Shown here: positions 15,077 to 22,915 of the stretch, in pieces
Numbering within the stretch: the first letter of the stretch is position 1
How the letters are laid out: the number at the start of each line of letters is the position of its first letter
Assembly (NCBI RefSeq): GCF_021033825.1
Contig: NZ_JAIFXZ010000014.1
Span: 1 to 64,000, forward strand
Direction: 5' to 3'
DNA: 64,000 bases
DNA from: Dietzia aurantiaca
GTDB taxonomy: Bacteria; Actinomycetota; Actinomycetes; Mycobacteriales; Mycobacteriaceae
Position numbers and translations under genes: made by a program
The notes under the pieces: generated by a model
The model's input: only the letters and a program-made list of their open reading frames with translations
The model's database searches: none
What the model was told of the DNA's origin: nothing

Positions 15077-15871
15077 ATGACGACTGGCGAGGGCCTCACC
15101 GTGGGCGCGGTCGCCGAGCTCGTAGGCGTGAGCGTCCGGACCCTGCACCACTGGGACCGGATCGGGTTGGCACCGGCGAGCGGGCGGACGTGGTCGGACT
15201 ACCGGGTGTATGACGACGACGACGTCGCCCGCATCCACCGCGTACTCGTCTACCGGGAGCTCGGATTCGCACTGGCTGAGATCGGCGAGCTCCTCGACGA
15301 TCCCGCGGTGGACGAACACGCCCATCTGGTCCGCCAGCGCGAGTTGCTCCTCGGGCAGATCTCTCACCTGCAGGAGATGGTCTCCGCAGTAGACCGCCTG
15401 AAGGAGGCGATCACCATGAACGCTCCGTTGACCCCCGAGGACCGGGCCGAGATCTTCGGCACGGACTGGAACGAGGAGTATCAGGACGAGGCTGCCGAGC
15501 GGTGGGGGAACACCCCGCAGTGGGAGCAGTCGCAGCGGCGTGCCGACGGCATGTCCAAGCAGGACTGGCAGCGCATCAAGAATGAGGGCGAACAGTTGAA
15601 CGCCGACCTGGCCGCGGCAAAGCGGGCCGGTGTGGCCGTCGATTCGCCGGAGGCGGCGGCCATGGCCGAGCGGCATCGGGCTTCGATCGCGCAGTTCTAC
15701 GACTGCACGCACTCGATGCAGGTGTGCCTGGCCCGGATGTACACGCAGGACGCGCGGTTCACGGAGACGTACGACAAGGTCGAGCCCGGCCTGGCCGTAT
15801 GGCTGCGTGAGCTCATCGAGGCCAATGCCCGCGCGCACGGCGTCGACCCGGAGACGGCGACCTGGGAGTAA
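15077..15871 (+). CDS. MerR-family regulator with TipAS-like effector domain
   Basis: A 264-residue transcription activator. Residues 1-75 are a MerR winged-helix domain (VGAVAELVGVSVRTLHHWD, then YRVYDDDDVARIHRV), followed by a coiled-coil dimerisation helix and a C-terminal domain with W-x-x-E-Y-x-x-E-A near residue 140 and FYDCTHSMQVCLARMY, the TipAS fold that in Streptomyces TipAL binds thiopeptide antibiotics. A Cys is present in FYDCTH and in MQVCLA; TipAL binds ligand covalently through a Cys, so a similar mode is conceivable. GGAGG just precedes the ATG. The MerR-type promoter upstream suggests that it activates itself on ligand binding. The ligand is unknown. Confidence 0.85.
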   Translation: MTTGEGLTVGAVAELVGVSVRTLHHWDRIGLAPASGRTWSDYRVYDDDDVARIHRVLVYRELGFALAEIGELLDDPAVDEHAHLVRQRELLLGQISHLQEMVSAVDRLKEAITMNAPLTPEDRAEIFGTDWNEEYQDEAAERWGNTPQWEQSQRRADGMSKQDWQRIKNEGEQLNADLAAAKRAGVAVDSPEAAAMAERHRASIAQFYDCTHSMQVCLARMYTQDARFTETYDKVEPGLAVWLRELIEANARAHGVDPETATWE

Positions 15872-15943
15872 GGCGGGCGGGTTCGGGAGCTCGGCGGCGG
15901 TTGGCACCACATCGGTCGGCGTCGCGTCCGTACGCTGGCTCGC

Positions 15944-16831
15944 ATGAGCCGATGGACCACCGCCGAGATCCCCGACCAGACCGGGCGCACGGTCGTCATC
16001 ACGGGCGCCAACTCGGGCCTGGGCCTGCAGGCCACGGAGGCGCTCACCGCCGCCGGCGCCCGGGTCATCATGGCCTGCCGGGACACCGCCCGCGCCGAGT
16101 CGGCACGCGCCGGGCTCGCGCAGCCGGAGCGGGCCGAGGTCGCCCAGCTCGATCTGGCCGACCTCGACTCGGTCCGTGCCGCCGGTGAGCTGCTGGCCGC
16201 GCGCGAGCCCGACGTCCTGATCAACAACGCCGGCGTCATGAACATCCCGCTGGCCCGCACCCCGCAGGGCCACGAGATGCAGTTCGGCGTCAACGTGCTC
16301 GGGCACTTCGCGCTCACCCGGAAGCTGGCCCCGGCCCTGTCCGACCGGGTGGTATGGCTGGGCTCGGCCATGCACCGCTTCGGTTCGATCGATCTGGACG
16401 ACCTGGACTGGACCCGCCGCCGCTACATCCCGATGGCCGCGTACGCCGCCTCCAAGCTCGCGTGCGTGATGCTCGCCTACGAGCAGCAGCGCCGGCTCGA
16501 CGCACAGGGGTCACACCTCAAGGCGGTGGCCGCCCATCCCGGCTATTCGGCCACCAACCTGCAGTACCACAGCGGCAGCGGCATCCAGGACCTGTTCATG
16601 CGGGCAGCCGAGAAGATCCCGTTCCTGGTCCAACCCGCTGAGCGGGGCGCCCTCCCCGAGCTCTACGCCGCGACCGTTCGCGACGTGCCGGGCGGCGCCT
16701 ACATCGGCCCCGACGGGCCGGGCGAGCTCACCGGTTATCCGAAGATCGTCGGCTCCACGCGCACGTCCCGCGACGAGGCCGTGGCCGCCGCACTGTGGGA
16801 CCGCTGCGAGGAGATGACCACACAGGCCTGA
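15944..16831 (+). CDS. Short-chain dehydrogenase (retinol-dehydrogenase-like)
   Basis: A 295-residue NAD(P)-dependent oxidoreductase: TGANSGLG for nucleotide binding, NNAGVM, WLGSAMHRFG supplying the Ser, and Y-A-A-S-K for catalysis. The arrangement, with C-terminal AAHPGYSATNLQ, matches the large WW-oxidoreductase/retinol-dehydrogenase-like SDR subgroup that is abundant in actinobacteria and has uncertain substrates. The ATG follows a TACGCT hexamer by seven bases with no Shine-Dalgarno, so the transcript may be leaderless. It is downstream of the TipA-like regulator by 72 bp but seems to have its own promoter. Confidence 0.82.
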   Translation: MSRWTTAEIPDQTGRTVVITGANSGLGLQATEALTAAGARVIMACRDTARAESARAGLAQPERAEVAQLDLADLDSVRAAGELLAAREPDVLINNAGVMNIPLARTPQGHEMQFGVNVLGHFALTRKLAPALSDRVVWLGSAMHRFGSIDLDDLDWTRRRYIPMAAYAASKLACVMLAYEQQRRLDAQGSHLKAVAAHPGYSATNLQYHSGSGIQDLFMRAAEKIPFLVQPAERGALPELYAATVRDVPGGAYIGPDGPGELTGYPKIVGSTRTSRDEAVAAALWDRCEEMTTQA

Positions 16832-16888
16832 CGGCACTCCGCGCCGAGGCGCCCGCCCGGGTCGCTGACGGAGGGCCGCCGCGCGGGA

Positions 16889-17653
16889 TCACCCCTCGGC
16901 AGCGCCGTTCGCCTCGGCGGCCGCCGCGGCTGCCTCGGCCTCCACGCGGCGGCGCTCGTTGTCCGCGTGGGGATCCGACTCGGCGGCGATCTGCACCGCA
17001 TCGATGCTCCCGGTCAGCGGACCGGGCAGTTCCGCCCCGGCGGCGTTGGCCGCGTCCTCGATCATGGTGCCGCCCTCGGCGGAGCCCTCGACGACCCCGT
17101 GCCAGAAGTTCAGCTCGCCCTCGTTCAGCTCCCCGCGCTCCTGGCGCGCGCCCATCTCCGCGGTGACGATGCCGGCGACCTGCACGCTGAGCACCGGGAA
17201 GACGTACTCGGGGATGACCACCGAGCCGAGCCCGATGGTGCCCGAACCGAGCGAGCCGACCGCGTTGACATAGGTCGATCCCGGAACGAGGCCCGAGGAG
17301 GCCACCGAGGCCACCGCGGACCCGCCCGCGGAACCGACCGCCTCGAGCGGGGCCACCGAGCCCAGCGTCTGGCCGACCGACAGCGCCGTGCCGACGAGCT
17401 CGCCGCTACCGGCCGCCTCCAGCCCCGCGGAGCCGAGGGCCGGGCCGCCCACGACGATCTCGTCGGGAACCTGCTCGATCAGCGTGTCGACGCTGCCCTC
17501 GCCCGAGCCCTGGCCGATCTGCTCGACCGACAGCGCGCCCGCCTCGGTGTCGGCATGGGCGATGGCCGGAACGCCGACGATCGTCAGCGTCATGGCCGCG
17601 AACGCTGCGCCGAGGCGCTTGACTCGGGTTCCGACGACACGGTTCAGGGACAT
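16889..17653 (-). CDS. Secreted Gly/Ser-rich protein, unknown function
   Basis: A 254-residue exported protein. The signal peptide MSLNRVVGTRVKRLGAAFA, continuing to PAIAHA, is followed by a Gly/Ser/Ala/Val-rich domain with recurring GS pairs (SAGLEAAGSGELVG, VGSLGSGTIGLGSVV) and an AEMGARQERGELNEGELN helix. The C-terminus is acidic and then Ala/Glu-rich. I start at ATG 17653, where the signal peptide begins; the frame is open upstream to 17740. I do not recognise a family, but two other proteins in this window (21021-21431 and 34522-35139) have the same signal-peptide plus GS-motif style. It lies between the SDR gene and the cardiolipin synthase gene. Confidence 0.7.
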   Translation of the reverse strand: MSLNRVVGTRVKRLGAAFAAMTLTIVGVPAIAHADTEAGALSVEQIGQGSGEGSVDTLIEQVPDEIVVGGPALGSAGLEAAGSGELVGTALSVGQTLGSVAPLEAVGSAGGSAVASVASSGLVPGSTYVNAVGSLGSGTIGLGSVVIPEYVFPVLSVQVAGIVTAEMGARQERGELNEGELNFWHGVVEGSAEGGTMIEDAANAAGAELPGPLTGSIDAVQIAAESDPHADNERRRVEAEAAAAAAEANGAAEG

Positions 17654-17711
17654 CGTGAAAGGCCTCTCGTTACACCTCGGACTCCGATGGTCCGTGCATT
17701 CCAGCAGGGTA

Positions 17712-19232
17712 CTACTGCAGCGCGGAGGTGAGCCGGGCAACGTTGTCCACGTAACGTCCCGGCCACGGTCGATTCATCCAGGTATCGAGATCCAGAGTGC
17801 TGCTCTCCAGGAGATACCTCTCCACCACGTCGTTGAGGTCGGCCACCGCCGCGCCGCCCAGGACGAGCATGCTGACCTCGAAGTTCAGGTTGAACGAGCG
17901 CAGGTCCATGTTGCTCGAGCCGACGATGCCGCCGTAGTCGTCCACCAGCATCATCTTGGTGTGCAGGACGGCCGGTGACCGGAATCTGTGGATGATGACG
18001 CCCGCCTCGAGCAGCGCCCGGAAGTAGGACCGCTGCGCGTGGTGGACCATGAACTGGTCGGCCTTGTCCGGCACGAACAGCTCCACCTCCACGCCCCGGT
18101 AGGCCGCCGAGGTCAATGCGTGCAGCAGCGCCTCGTCAGGGACGAAATAGGGGCTGACGATCCGCAGTCGCTCGCGTGCCTGCGAGATGAGCTGGGTGAA
18201 CATCCGGAGATTGGGCTGCGTGCGGTACCCCGGCCCCGACGGCACGAGCTGGAAAGCACTCACCGGATCACCGGCCGTGGGGTCGCCCCCCATCGACCCC
18301 GCGGTGGCCGGCAGCCCCTTGGCGAGTTCGCCGACGGTCTCGATGATCTCCCCGCACTCGGAGTACCAGTCCACGGCGAAGACGGCGTCCATGGAGTGGA
18401 CGATCTCGCCGCGGACCTCCATCATCAGGTCCACCCACTCCCGCCCGAGCTTGGCGTTGCGCGCGCTGCCGTAGTGCCGTTCGATGAGATTCTGTGAACC
18501 CACGAACCCGTGGTCACCGTCCACCATGAGCATCTTGCGGTGGTTGCGCAGGTCCGGGCGACGAAAACGGCCGACGAACGGGTTGATCGGAAGCATGAGG
18601 TGGAACTCGACCGGCGTGTTCCGCAGGCGGCGCCGCAGCACCTTGAACCCCTTGTACTTCCCGGAACCGAGATGGTCGGCCAGGACGCGGACCGTCACCC
18701 CGCGTTCGGCGGCCTCCACGGCGGCGGTGAAGAACTCGTCGGTCTCGTCGTCCCAGGACTGGGCGTAGAACTCGATGTGCACCCGGTCCGTCGCCGCACG
18801 GACGGCCTCGGTCATGGCCGCGAGCGACTGCTTGTAGTCCGAGTACAGCGCCACGAACTCACCCGACATGCACGGGATCTCGGTGAGCTTGCGGTTCATC
18901 TCGAGGATCGTGTGCACCCCCGGCGCGACCCGGACTCCCACCGGGACCGTGGGGCGGTTCTTCAGCGCGCCCTCGTACAGCTGGTTGGCCTGGGCCTGGA
19001 TGACGTGCCTTCGTCCCGTGATGTACGGGTTACCGAACAGCAGGAAGAGCGGCACGCCGACAACCGGGATGAACAGGATGGCCAGCAGCCAGGCCTGCGA
19101 CGACCCCGGCTGGCGGTTCTCCGGGACCATGCCCAGAGCGAGGATCTTGATCGCGTATTCGGTGATGAGGATGGCCGAGGTGAGGCCCTCGGGCATGTGC
19201 AGGAGCGCGAGTTCCTGGGTTCCTGTGTTCAC
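17712..19232 (-). CDS. cls: Cardiolipin synthase (phospholipase D family)
   Basis: Condenses phospholipids to cardiolipin at the membrane. Two HxKx4D motifs are present, HRKMLMVDG and HTKMMLVDD, each followed by the downstream N-x-x-E/S pattern (GSQNLIE; GSSNMDLRSF). The N-terminus has two membrane-spanning helices (one containing AWLLAILFIPVVGVPLFLLF) and the PEGLTSAILITEY segment. The GTG at 19232 is chosen because it gives a 506-residue protein and a GTGA overlap with the amidohydrolase stop; the longer frame to 19490 is antisense-like Arg-rich sequence. It is co-transcribed with the amidohydrolase-like gene upstream. Confidence 0.9.
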   Translation of the reverse strand: MNTGTQELALLHMPEGLTSAILITEYAIKILALGMVPENRQPGSSQAWLLAILFIPVVGVPLFLLFGNPYITGRRHVIQAQANQLYEGALKNRPTVPVGVRVAPGVHTILEMNRKLTEIPCMSGEFVALYSDYKQSLAAMTEAVRAATDRVHIEFYAQSWDDETDEFFTAAVEAAERGVTVRVLADHLGSGKYKGFKVLRRRLRNTPVEFHLMLPINPFVGRFRRPDLRNHRKMLMVDGDHGFVGSQNLIERHYGSARNAKLGREWVDLMMEVRGEIVHSMDAVFAVDWYSECGEIIETVGELAKGLPATAGSMGGDPTAGDPVSAFQLVPSGPGYRTQPNLRMFTQLISQARERLRIVSPYFVPDEALLHALTSAAYRGVEVELFVPDKADQFMVHHAQRSYFRALLEAGVIIHRFRSPAVLHTKMMLVDDYGGIVGSSNMDLRSFNLNFEVSMLVLGGAAVADLNDVVERYLLESSTLDLDTWMNRPWPGRYVDNVARLTSALQ

Positions 19233-20395
19233 CCGTCCGCCTTGCTCAGCACCGCGCCCACGGGCAGCGTGCGTGGGTCGATCACCCCGCCGCGACGCAT
19301 GGTCCACCGCACCACACCGGCGAGTGCCCGCTGGGTGTAGACCGAATCCGCCCGACCGAGCTCGCGGGCGCCGGGCAGGACGATGAACGCCTCGTCGTCC
19401 GCGACGACGGCGAAGTCGGCCCGCAGACCCTGCCGGATCCCCCCGCGGTCGTCCAGACCCACGATCTCGGCGGGCCGGCCGGACATCCACCGCGCCACGT
19501 CAGCCAGATCGAAGCCGCGTCGCCGTGCCTCCGTCCACACCACGGACAGACCCAGCCGGGCCGAGGCGACGGCGTCGATCGTGCCGTCACGCAGCGCCTC
19601 CCACAGCAACTCCCGGTTCGCGGCATCCCGGACCGGCGGGTCGAGGGTCGCCGCGGCGGCCGCACCCCGGGTGATCTCCGAGACCAACGCCAGCATGTGG
19701 GGGTTCGTCGAGGCGGTCACGGCCAGGCCGTCCCGCGACGCCGCCCGAAGCATCGGCAGCTCCTCGTGGTCCGCCACCGAGCGGACATGCATCCGGCCGC
19801 CGGTCCGGCGCAGAACATCGAGCAGGTCGGGCAGCACCTCCACACCCGCGTCCACCGCGAACAGGGCACCGCGGCCCATGACCTCCTCGGCGGCCGCGAC
19901 CAGCCGCGCCCGGTCGAGCGTCGGCGCGCCCGCCACGCCCTTACCCTCCGCGACGGCCGACACCCCGAACACTCCCCGGTCCAGCAACTCGCCCAGCCGA
20001 CCCACGTTGCCCGGCACCGCCGCGCCCCACAGGCCCACGTCGACGGCCGCCTCCCCGGTGACCTCGTCCCGCCAGGTGTCGACCTCCGCCGGAGTGGTGG
20101 CGGACGGCTCGCCGTCCGTGCCGTAGTCGATCACCGAGGTGATGCCACCCTGCGCGGCCGAGCGGGTCCCCACGGCCACGTCCTCGGTGCTGACGTGCGG
20201 GTCGACCAGTCCCGGCACGAGCACCACGTCGTCACCCAGATCGATCGTGTGATCGCCGGCCAGACCGATGTCCCGCGCCTCGGACCCCGTGCGCACCGAC
20301 GAGATCACGCCCCCGTCCACGGTCACCGCCGCCTGCTGGATGCGGTCGTCGACCACGGCCCGGCGGGCGTGAATCAAGAGTTCGTACTGGGCCAC
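19229..20395 (-). CDS. Amidohydrolase-fold protein (allantoinase/dihydroorotase-like), metal ligands lost
   Basis: A 388-residue protein with the cyclic amidohydrolase layout: the N-terminal beta strand region, VPGLVDPHVSTEDVAVGT, a central barrel and a C-terminal RADFAVVADDEAF strand region as in dihydroorotase and allantoinase. The metal-binding HxH of the family is here His67-Val-Ser69; the carboxylated-Lys site (usually FK) reads VFGVSAVAEG; the later metal His residues fall in FAVDAG and MHVRSVA; and the catalytic Asp-His-Ala-Pro segment is replaced by VASARLG. It is therefore probably not a metal hydrolase, and could be a structural or regulatory relative. GGGGAGGAA precedes GTG 20395. 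The stop overlaps the cls start by 4 bp. Confidence 0.75.
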   Translation of the reverse strand: MAQYELLIHARRAVVDDRIQQAAVTVDGGVISSVRTGSEARDIGLAGDHTIDLGDDVVLVPGLVDPHVSTEDVAVGTRSAAQGGITSVIDYGTDGEPSATTPAEVDTWRDEVTGEAAVDVGLWGAAVPGNVGRLGELLDRGVFGVSAVAEGKGVAGAPTLDRARLVAAAEEVMGRGALFAVDAGVEVLPDLLDVLRRTGGRMHVRSVADHEELPMLRAASRDGLAVTASTNPHMLALVSEITRGAAAAATLDPPVRDAANRELLWEALRDGTIDAVASARLGLSVVWTEARRRGFDLADVARWMSGRPAEIVGLDDRGGIRQGLRADFAVVADDEAFIVLPGARELGRADSVYTQRALAGVVRWTMRRGGVIDPRTLPVGAVLSKADG

Positions 20396-20529
20396 GGCAG
20401 GTTCCTCCCCGTAGTGCGGACATCGGGCGGCGCTGTTCTCCGGCCATTGTCCCCCACGGGTGGGCCGACCCGTGGTCGGCTGGCCGGATAGCGTGAGGGG
20501 TGTTGACCGCATCGTTCAGGAGGACACGC

Positions 20530-21012
20530 ATGACCGACAGCCCCACCGGATTCGTCCCCACGGCGGACCTCGTCGACGAGATCGGCGAGGACGTCCGCAG
20601 CTGCGACACCCAGTTCCGCGACCTGGGCGGACGCACCGAGTTCTTCGGCCCCGTCTCCACCGTCCGGTGCTTCCAGGACAACGCCTTGCTCAAGAGCGTG
20701 CTCGGCGAGGCCGGCGAGGGCCGGGTGCTGGTGATCGACGGCGGCGCGAGCGTCCACACCGCCCTGGTGGGCGACCTCATCGCCGAGCTGGGCCGCTCCA
20801 ACGGGTGGGCCGGTGTGGTGGTCAACGGCGCGATCCGCGACTCGGCGGTCGTCGGCGGCATGGACTTCGGCTGCAAGGCCCTGGGCACCAACCCGCGCAA
20901 GTCCACCAAGACCGGCGCGGGCGAGCGCGATGTCACGGTGAGCTTCGGCGGGGTCGACTTCGTGCCCGGCGACATGCTCTACGCCGACACCGACGGCATC
21001 GTGGTGCGCTGA
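20530..21012 (+). CDS. rraA: RraA-family protein
   Basis: A 160-residue protein of the RraA / 4-hydroxy-4-methyl-2-oxoglutarate aldolase fold. [19 protein letters not shown] at the N-terminus and [12 protein letters not shown], with the Arg-Asp metal/pyruvate site, are characteristic, as is DTDGIVV at the end. In Escherichia coli, RraA inhibits RNase E; several relatives are instead class II aldolases (the Arg and Asp fit either). It is sometimes misannotated as a demethylmenaquinone methyltransferase. ATG 20530 follows AGGAGG; the frame is open upstream to 20500. It is divergent from the amidohydrolase-like gene across a 134-bp gap. Confidence 0.9.
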   Translation: MTDSPTGFVPTADLVDEIGEDVRSCDTQFRDLGGRTEFFGPVSTVRCFQDNALLKSVLGEAGEGRVLVIDGGASVHTALVGDLIAELGRSNGWAGVVVNGAIRDSAVVGGMDFGCKALGTNPRKSTKTGAGERDVTVSFGGVDFVPGDMLYADTDGIVVR

Positions 21013-21020
21013 CGGCCTCG

Positions 21021-21431
21021 TCAGAAGGCCCCGCCGAGGCTCGCGAGCGGCGCAGTGAGGAGCTGCCCGACCGACGCCTCCGGCCCGTAGCTACCGGTCG
21101 ATCCGGGCGCGTAGGACCCTGTCGAGTTGGGCACGCCCACCGACAGCACCACGGATCCGGTGTTGATGAGCCCGCTGATCAGGTCCGCCAGAGAGCCGGT
21201 GCCCAGCGAGCCGTATCCGAAACTCCCGGCCGCGAGGGCGGCGGTCGCCGCGTCGAGGGTCATGCACCGCACCACGCCGGTGTAGGTGTGGATGAACACA
21301 CAGCCTGCCGGGGTGTCCAGATCGACAGGGGGAGCCGGCTCGCCCTCCTCGGCGTGAGCGGCCCCGGTTGCGGCGAGGATCGTGGCCGCGGCCAGAGCCG
21401 ACGCGGCAGAGACGAGGGCGGTCTTGCGCAT
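21021..21431 (-). CDS. Small secreted Gly/Ser-rich protein
   Basis: A 136-residue exported protein: signal peptide MRKTALVSAASALAAATILA ending ATGAAHA, then EEGEPAPPVDLDTPAG, two Cys residues about 15 apart (GCVFIHTYTGVVRCM) that could form a disulfide, and a GS-rich tail (FGYGSLGTGSLADL, TGSYAPGSTGSYGP). The GSL/GSY repeats recall the proteins at 16889-17653 and 34522-35139. I do not recognise a family. It is convergent with rraA, only 8 bp apart. The gap upstream (21432-21568) contains an AT-richer stretch near 21482 that may hold its promoter. Confidence 0.65.
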   Translation of the reverse strand: MRKTALVSAASALAAATILAATGAAHAEEGEPAPPVDLDTPAGCVFIHTYTGVVRCMTLDAATAALAAGSFGYGSLGTGSLADLISGLINTGSVVLSVGVPNSTGSYAPGSTGSYGPEASVGQLLTAPLASLGGAF

Positions 21432-21568
21432 GGGGGCATCCTCCGGAGTCGCTGGCCCGCGCCACGGCGGGACTACGCAGCGTATGTTAACTCTCTTTCA
21501 TCCGGATTGTGCGCTGCACCCCGGCCGGCCGGACGGACCGGCACAGCCTGCCCGCGAGGGGAGTCAGC

Positions 21569-22123
21569 TCAGGCCTCCCGGCGAATCCAGCGCAGCAGCG
21601 GACCGAGCGAGACCCTGTCGGTGAGATCGAGCCCGCCCAGCTCGAGCATCGCGTCCTCCTCCGGAGTACGGTCCGACTTCCGGCGGAGTGCGGCCAGCGC
21701 TGTCTTGATCCCCAGGCGCTGGCGGAAGCCGAGCTGGTCCGGGGTCACCACCCCGCGCAGCTGGAACAGCTTGAGCTTGCTGAGCTGGTCCGCGGAGAAC
21801 TCGGTCGACATCAGCTCGATCCGCGCGTCGTCGGTGACGGGCGTGCCGCCCACCATCACCACCGAGACCCGGCGACCTGCCTCGACCAGCGCCTCCCAGT
21901 TGTCGGTGATGAACGTCGAGCCGCCGAGACCACCACCGGGCTGCATGCCGGTGAACAGCACGACCGTGCCGGCGACCACCATCTCGCCGGGGTCCGCCTC
22001 GTCATAACGGGTGGCCCGCGTCTCGAAGTCCTCCGCCAACCACTCGGCATACCGACGGGCGCCGGCGTCGTCGTCATGCAAGATCACCGGGGCCGGAACC
22101 GACCCCTGTGCCCCCACGCTCAT
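21569..22123 (-). CDS. Flavodoxin-like domain protein
   Basis: A 184-residue protein whose first half has the flavodoxin fold pattern: a beta strand VILHDDDAGARRYAEWLAED, where the phosphate loop would be, then VVLFTGMQPGGGLGG and VSVVMVGGT as later strands. The typical FMN phosphate loop (S/T-x-T-G-x-T) is replaced by DDDAGA, so FMN binding is doubtful. The C-terminal helix-rich part (MLELGGLDLTDRVSLGPLLRW) is like that seen in HemG/MioC-like flavodoxin-domain proteins. Its start overlaps the S4 gene stop by 4 bp, so both are in one operon. Function unknown; the family link is moderate. Confidence 0.55.
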   Translation of the reverse strand: MSVGAQGSVPAPVILHDDDAGARRYAEWLAEDFETRATRYDEADPGEMVVAGTVVLFTGMQPGGGLGGSTFITDNWEALVEAGRRVSVVMVGGTPVTDDARIELMSTEFSADQLSKLKLFQLRGVVTPDQLGFRQRLGIKTALAALRRKSDRTPEEDAMLELGGLDLTDRVSLGPLLRWIRREA

Positions 22124-22422
22124 CGGTTCCCCTCCGCCCCGGACCGGGCCACCACGCGGGCCGCGCGACCACCGGTGGCCACCACGTCCCCGTCGACCAT
22201 GCCGCGGCCGCGCCGCAGGTCGACCTCACCGTTGACACTGACCTCGCCGGCGGCGACGGCGTCCTTGGCGTCGGCGCCGGAGTCCAGCAGCGAGGACAGC
22301 TTGAGGAACTGGCCCAGCGTCAGTTTGCGGCTCAGGTCGCACTCGACGGCGTCGACCGGCGGACCGGCCGGCGCGGGTGCGGACCGGCCGGCGCGTCCTC
22401 GTCCTGCGATGTGGCGGCTCAT
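22120..22422 (-). CDS. S4-domain RNA-binding protein
   Basis: A 100-residue protein. From about residue 30 it has the S4 domain pattern LTLGQFLKLSSLLDSGADAK, then AAGEVSVNGEVDLRRGRGM and DGDVV, as in YaaA/YbcJ-type S4 proteins that bind structured RNA. The N-terminus is a Gly/Pro/Ala-rich basic segment that may contribute to RNA contact. ATG 22422 is chosen as the first Met before the domain; a longer frame exists to 22602 but looks like shadow. It overlaps the flavodoxin-like gene and lies 10 bp from the exported protein gene upstream, suggesting a three-gene operon. Confidence 0.8.
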   Translation of the reverse strand: MSRHIAGRGRAGRSAPAPAGPPVDAVECDLSRKLTLGQFLKLSSLLDSGADAKDAVAAGEVSVNGEVDLRRGRGMVDGDVVATGGRAARVVARSGAEGNR

Positions 22423-22432
22423 GCCGCTGAGC

Positions 22433-22792
22433 TTATCGGGCGACCGGCGGCGGGGTCGGAGCGCGCCGCGGCGCCTCCTCCGGCAGGGTCCCCCGGCCGC
22501 GCCGCGTGACCAGCGCCAGACCTGTCCCGCCTGCGACGAGGGCGCCCACGGCCAGCACGAGCGCCACCATCTGCACCGCCGACATGCCAAAGGTCCCCTC
22601 ATCGGGCGCCTTCTCCTCCACGACGTCCTCTCCCCCGGCGGGCAGCGGGGGCAACTGGCTGAGCGCCGGCAGGTCGGTGAGCACCACCCGCGGCCCCGGC
22701 TCGAGGACCTGCGCCGTCGCCGCCGGGGCGCCCTGCAGCGCGATCACGGCGCAGAGTGCACCGATCACGGCGAGAGGGCGACGGCGGACCAT
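22433..22792 (-). CDS. Exported membrane-anchored protein, unknown
   Basis: A 119-residue protein with a signal peptide (MVRRRPLAVIGALCAVIALQ ending APAATA), a Pro/Leu-rich outer segment (LPALSQLPPLPAGGE), one transmembrane helix (MVALVLAVGALVAGGTGLAL) and a basic Pro-rich cytoplasmic tail. This is a type-I topology surface peptide; I do not recognise a family. The ATG at 22792 is 55 bp downstream of an iron-box-like site, so iron control is possible. It appears to be the first gene of an operon with the S4 and flavodoxin-like genes. Confidence 0.65.
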   Translation of the reverse strand: MVRRRPLAVIGALCAVIALQGAPAATAQVLEPGPRVVLTDLPALSQLPPLPAGGEDVVEEKAPDEGTFGMSAVQMVALVLAVGALVAGGTGLALVTRRGRGTLPEEAPRRAPTPPPVAR

Positions 22793-22846
22793 AACCTGCC
22801 TTCCGTGACGGCGGCCGGGCGGCCTGGAATTGTGATGCGCCCAATC

Positions 22847-22865
22847 TTAGGTTCGCCTCAGGTAT
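22847..22865. promoter_or_regulatory. DtxR/IdeR-like iron box
   Basis: TTAGGTTCGCCTCAGGTAT matches the palindromic DtxR/IdeR consensus at 14 of 19 positions by eye, including the first seven in a row. It lies 55 bp upstream of the minus-strand exported protein gene, in promoter position, and beyond the terminator of gltD. It may alternatively be chance in a short AT-richer gap. Confidence 0.45.
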
Positions 22866-22870
22866 TACGC

Positions 22871-22909
22871 CACGGCGCCCCTCGAGTCGCAGTGCTCAGG
22901 GGCGCCGTG
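22871..22909 (-). terminator. Terminator of gltBD
   Basis: Perfect 12-bp stem with arms 22871-22882 and 22898-22909, six bases after the gltD stop on the minus strand. Confidence 0.88.
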
Positions 22910-22915
22910 TCGCCG

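Noticed and set aside
20530-21012. Demethylmenaquinone methyltransferase (MenG) annotation for the RraA protein
   Set aside because: No SAM-binding motif; the sequence is of the RraA/HMG-aldolase fold.
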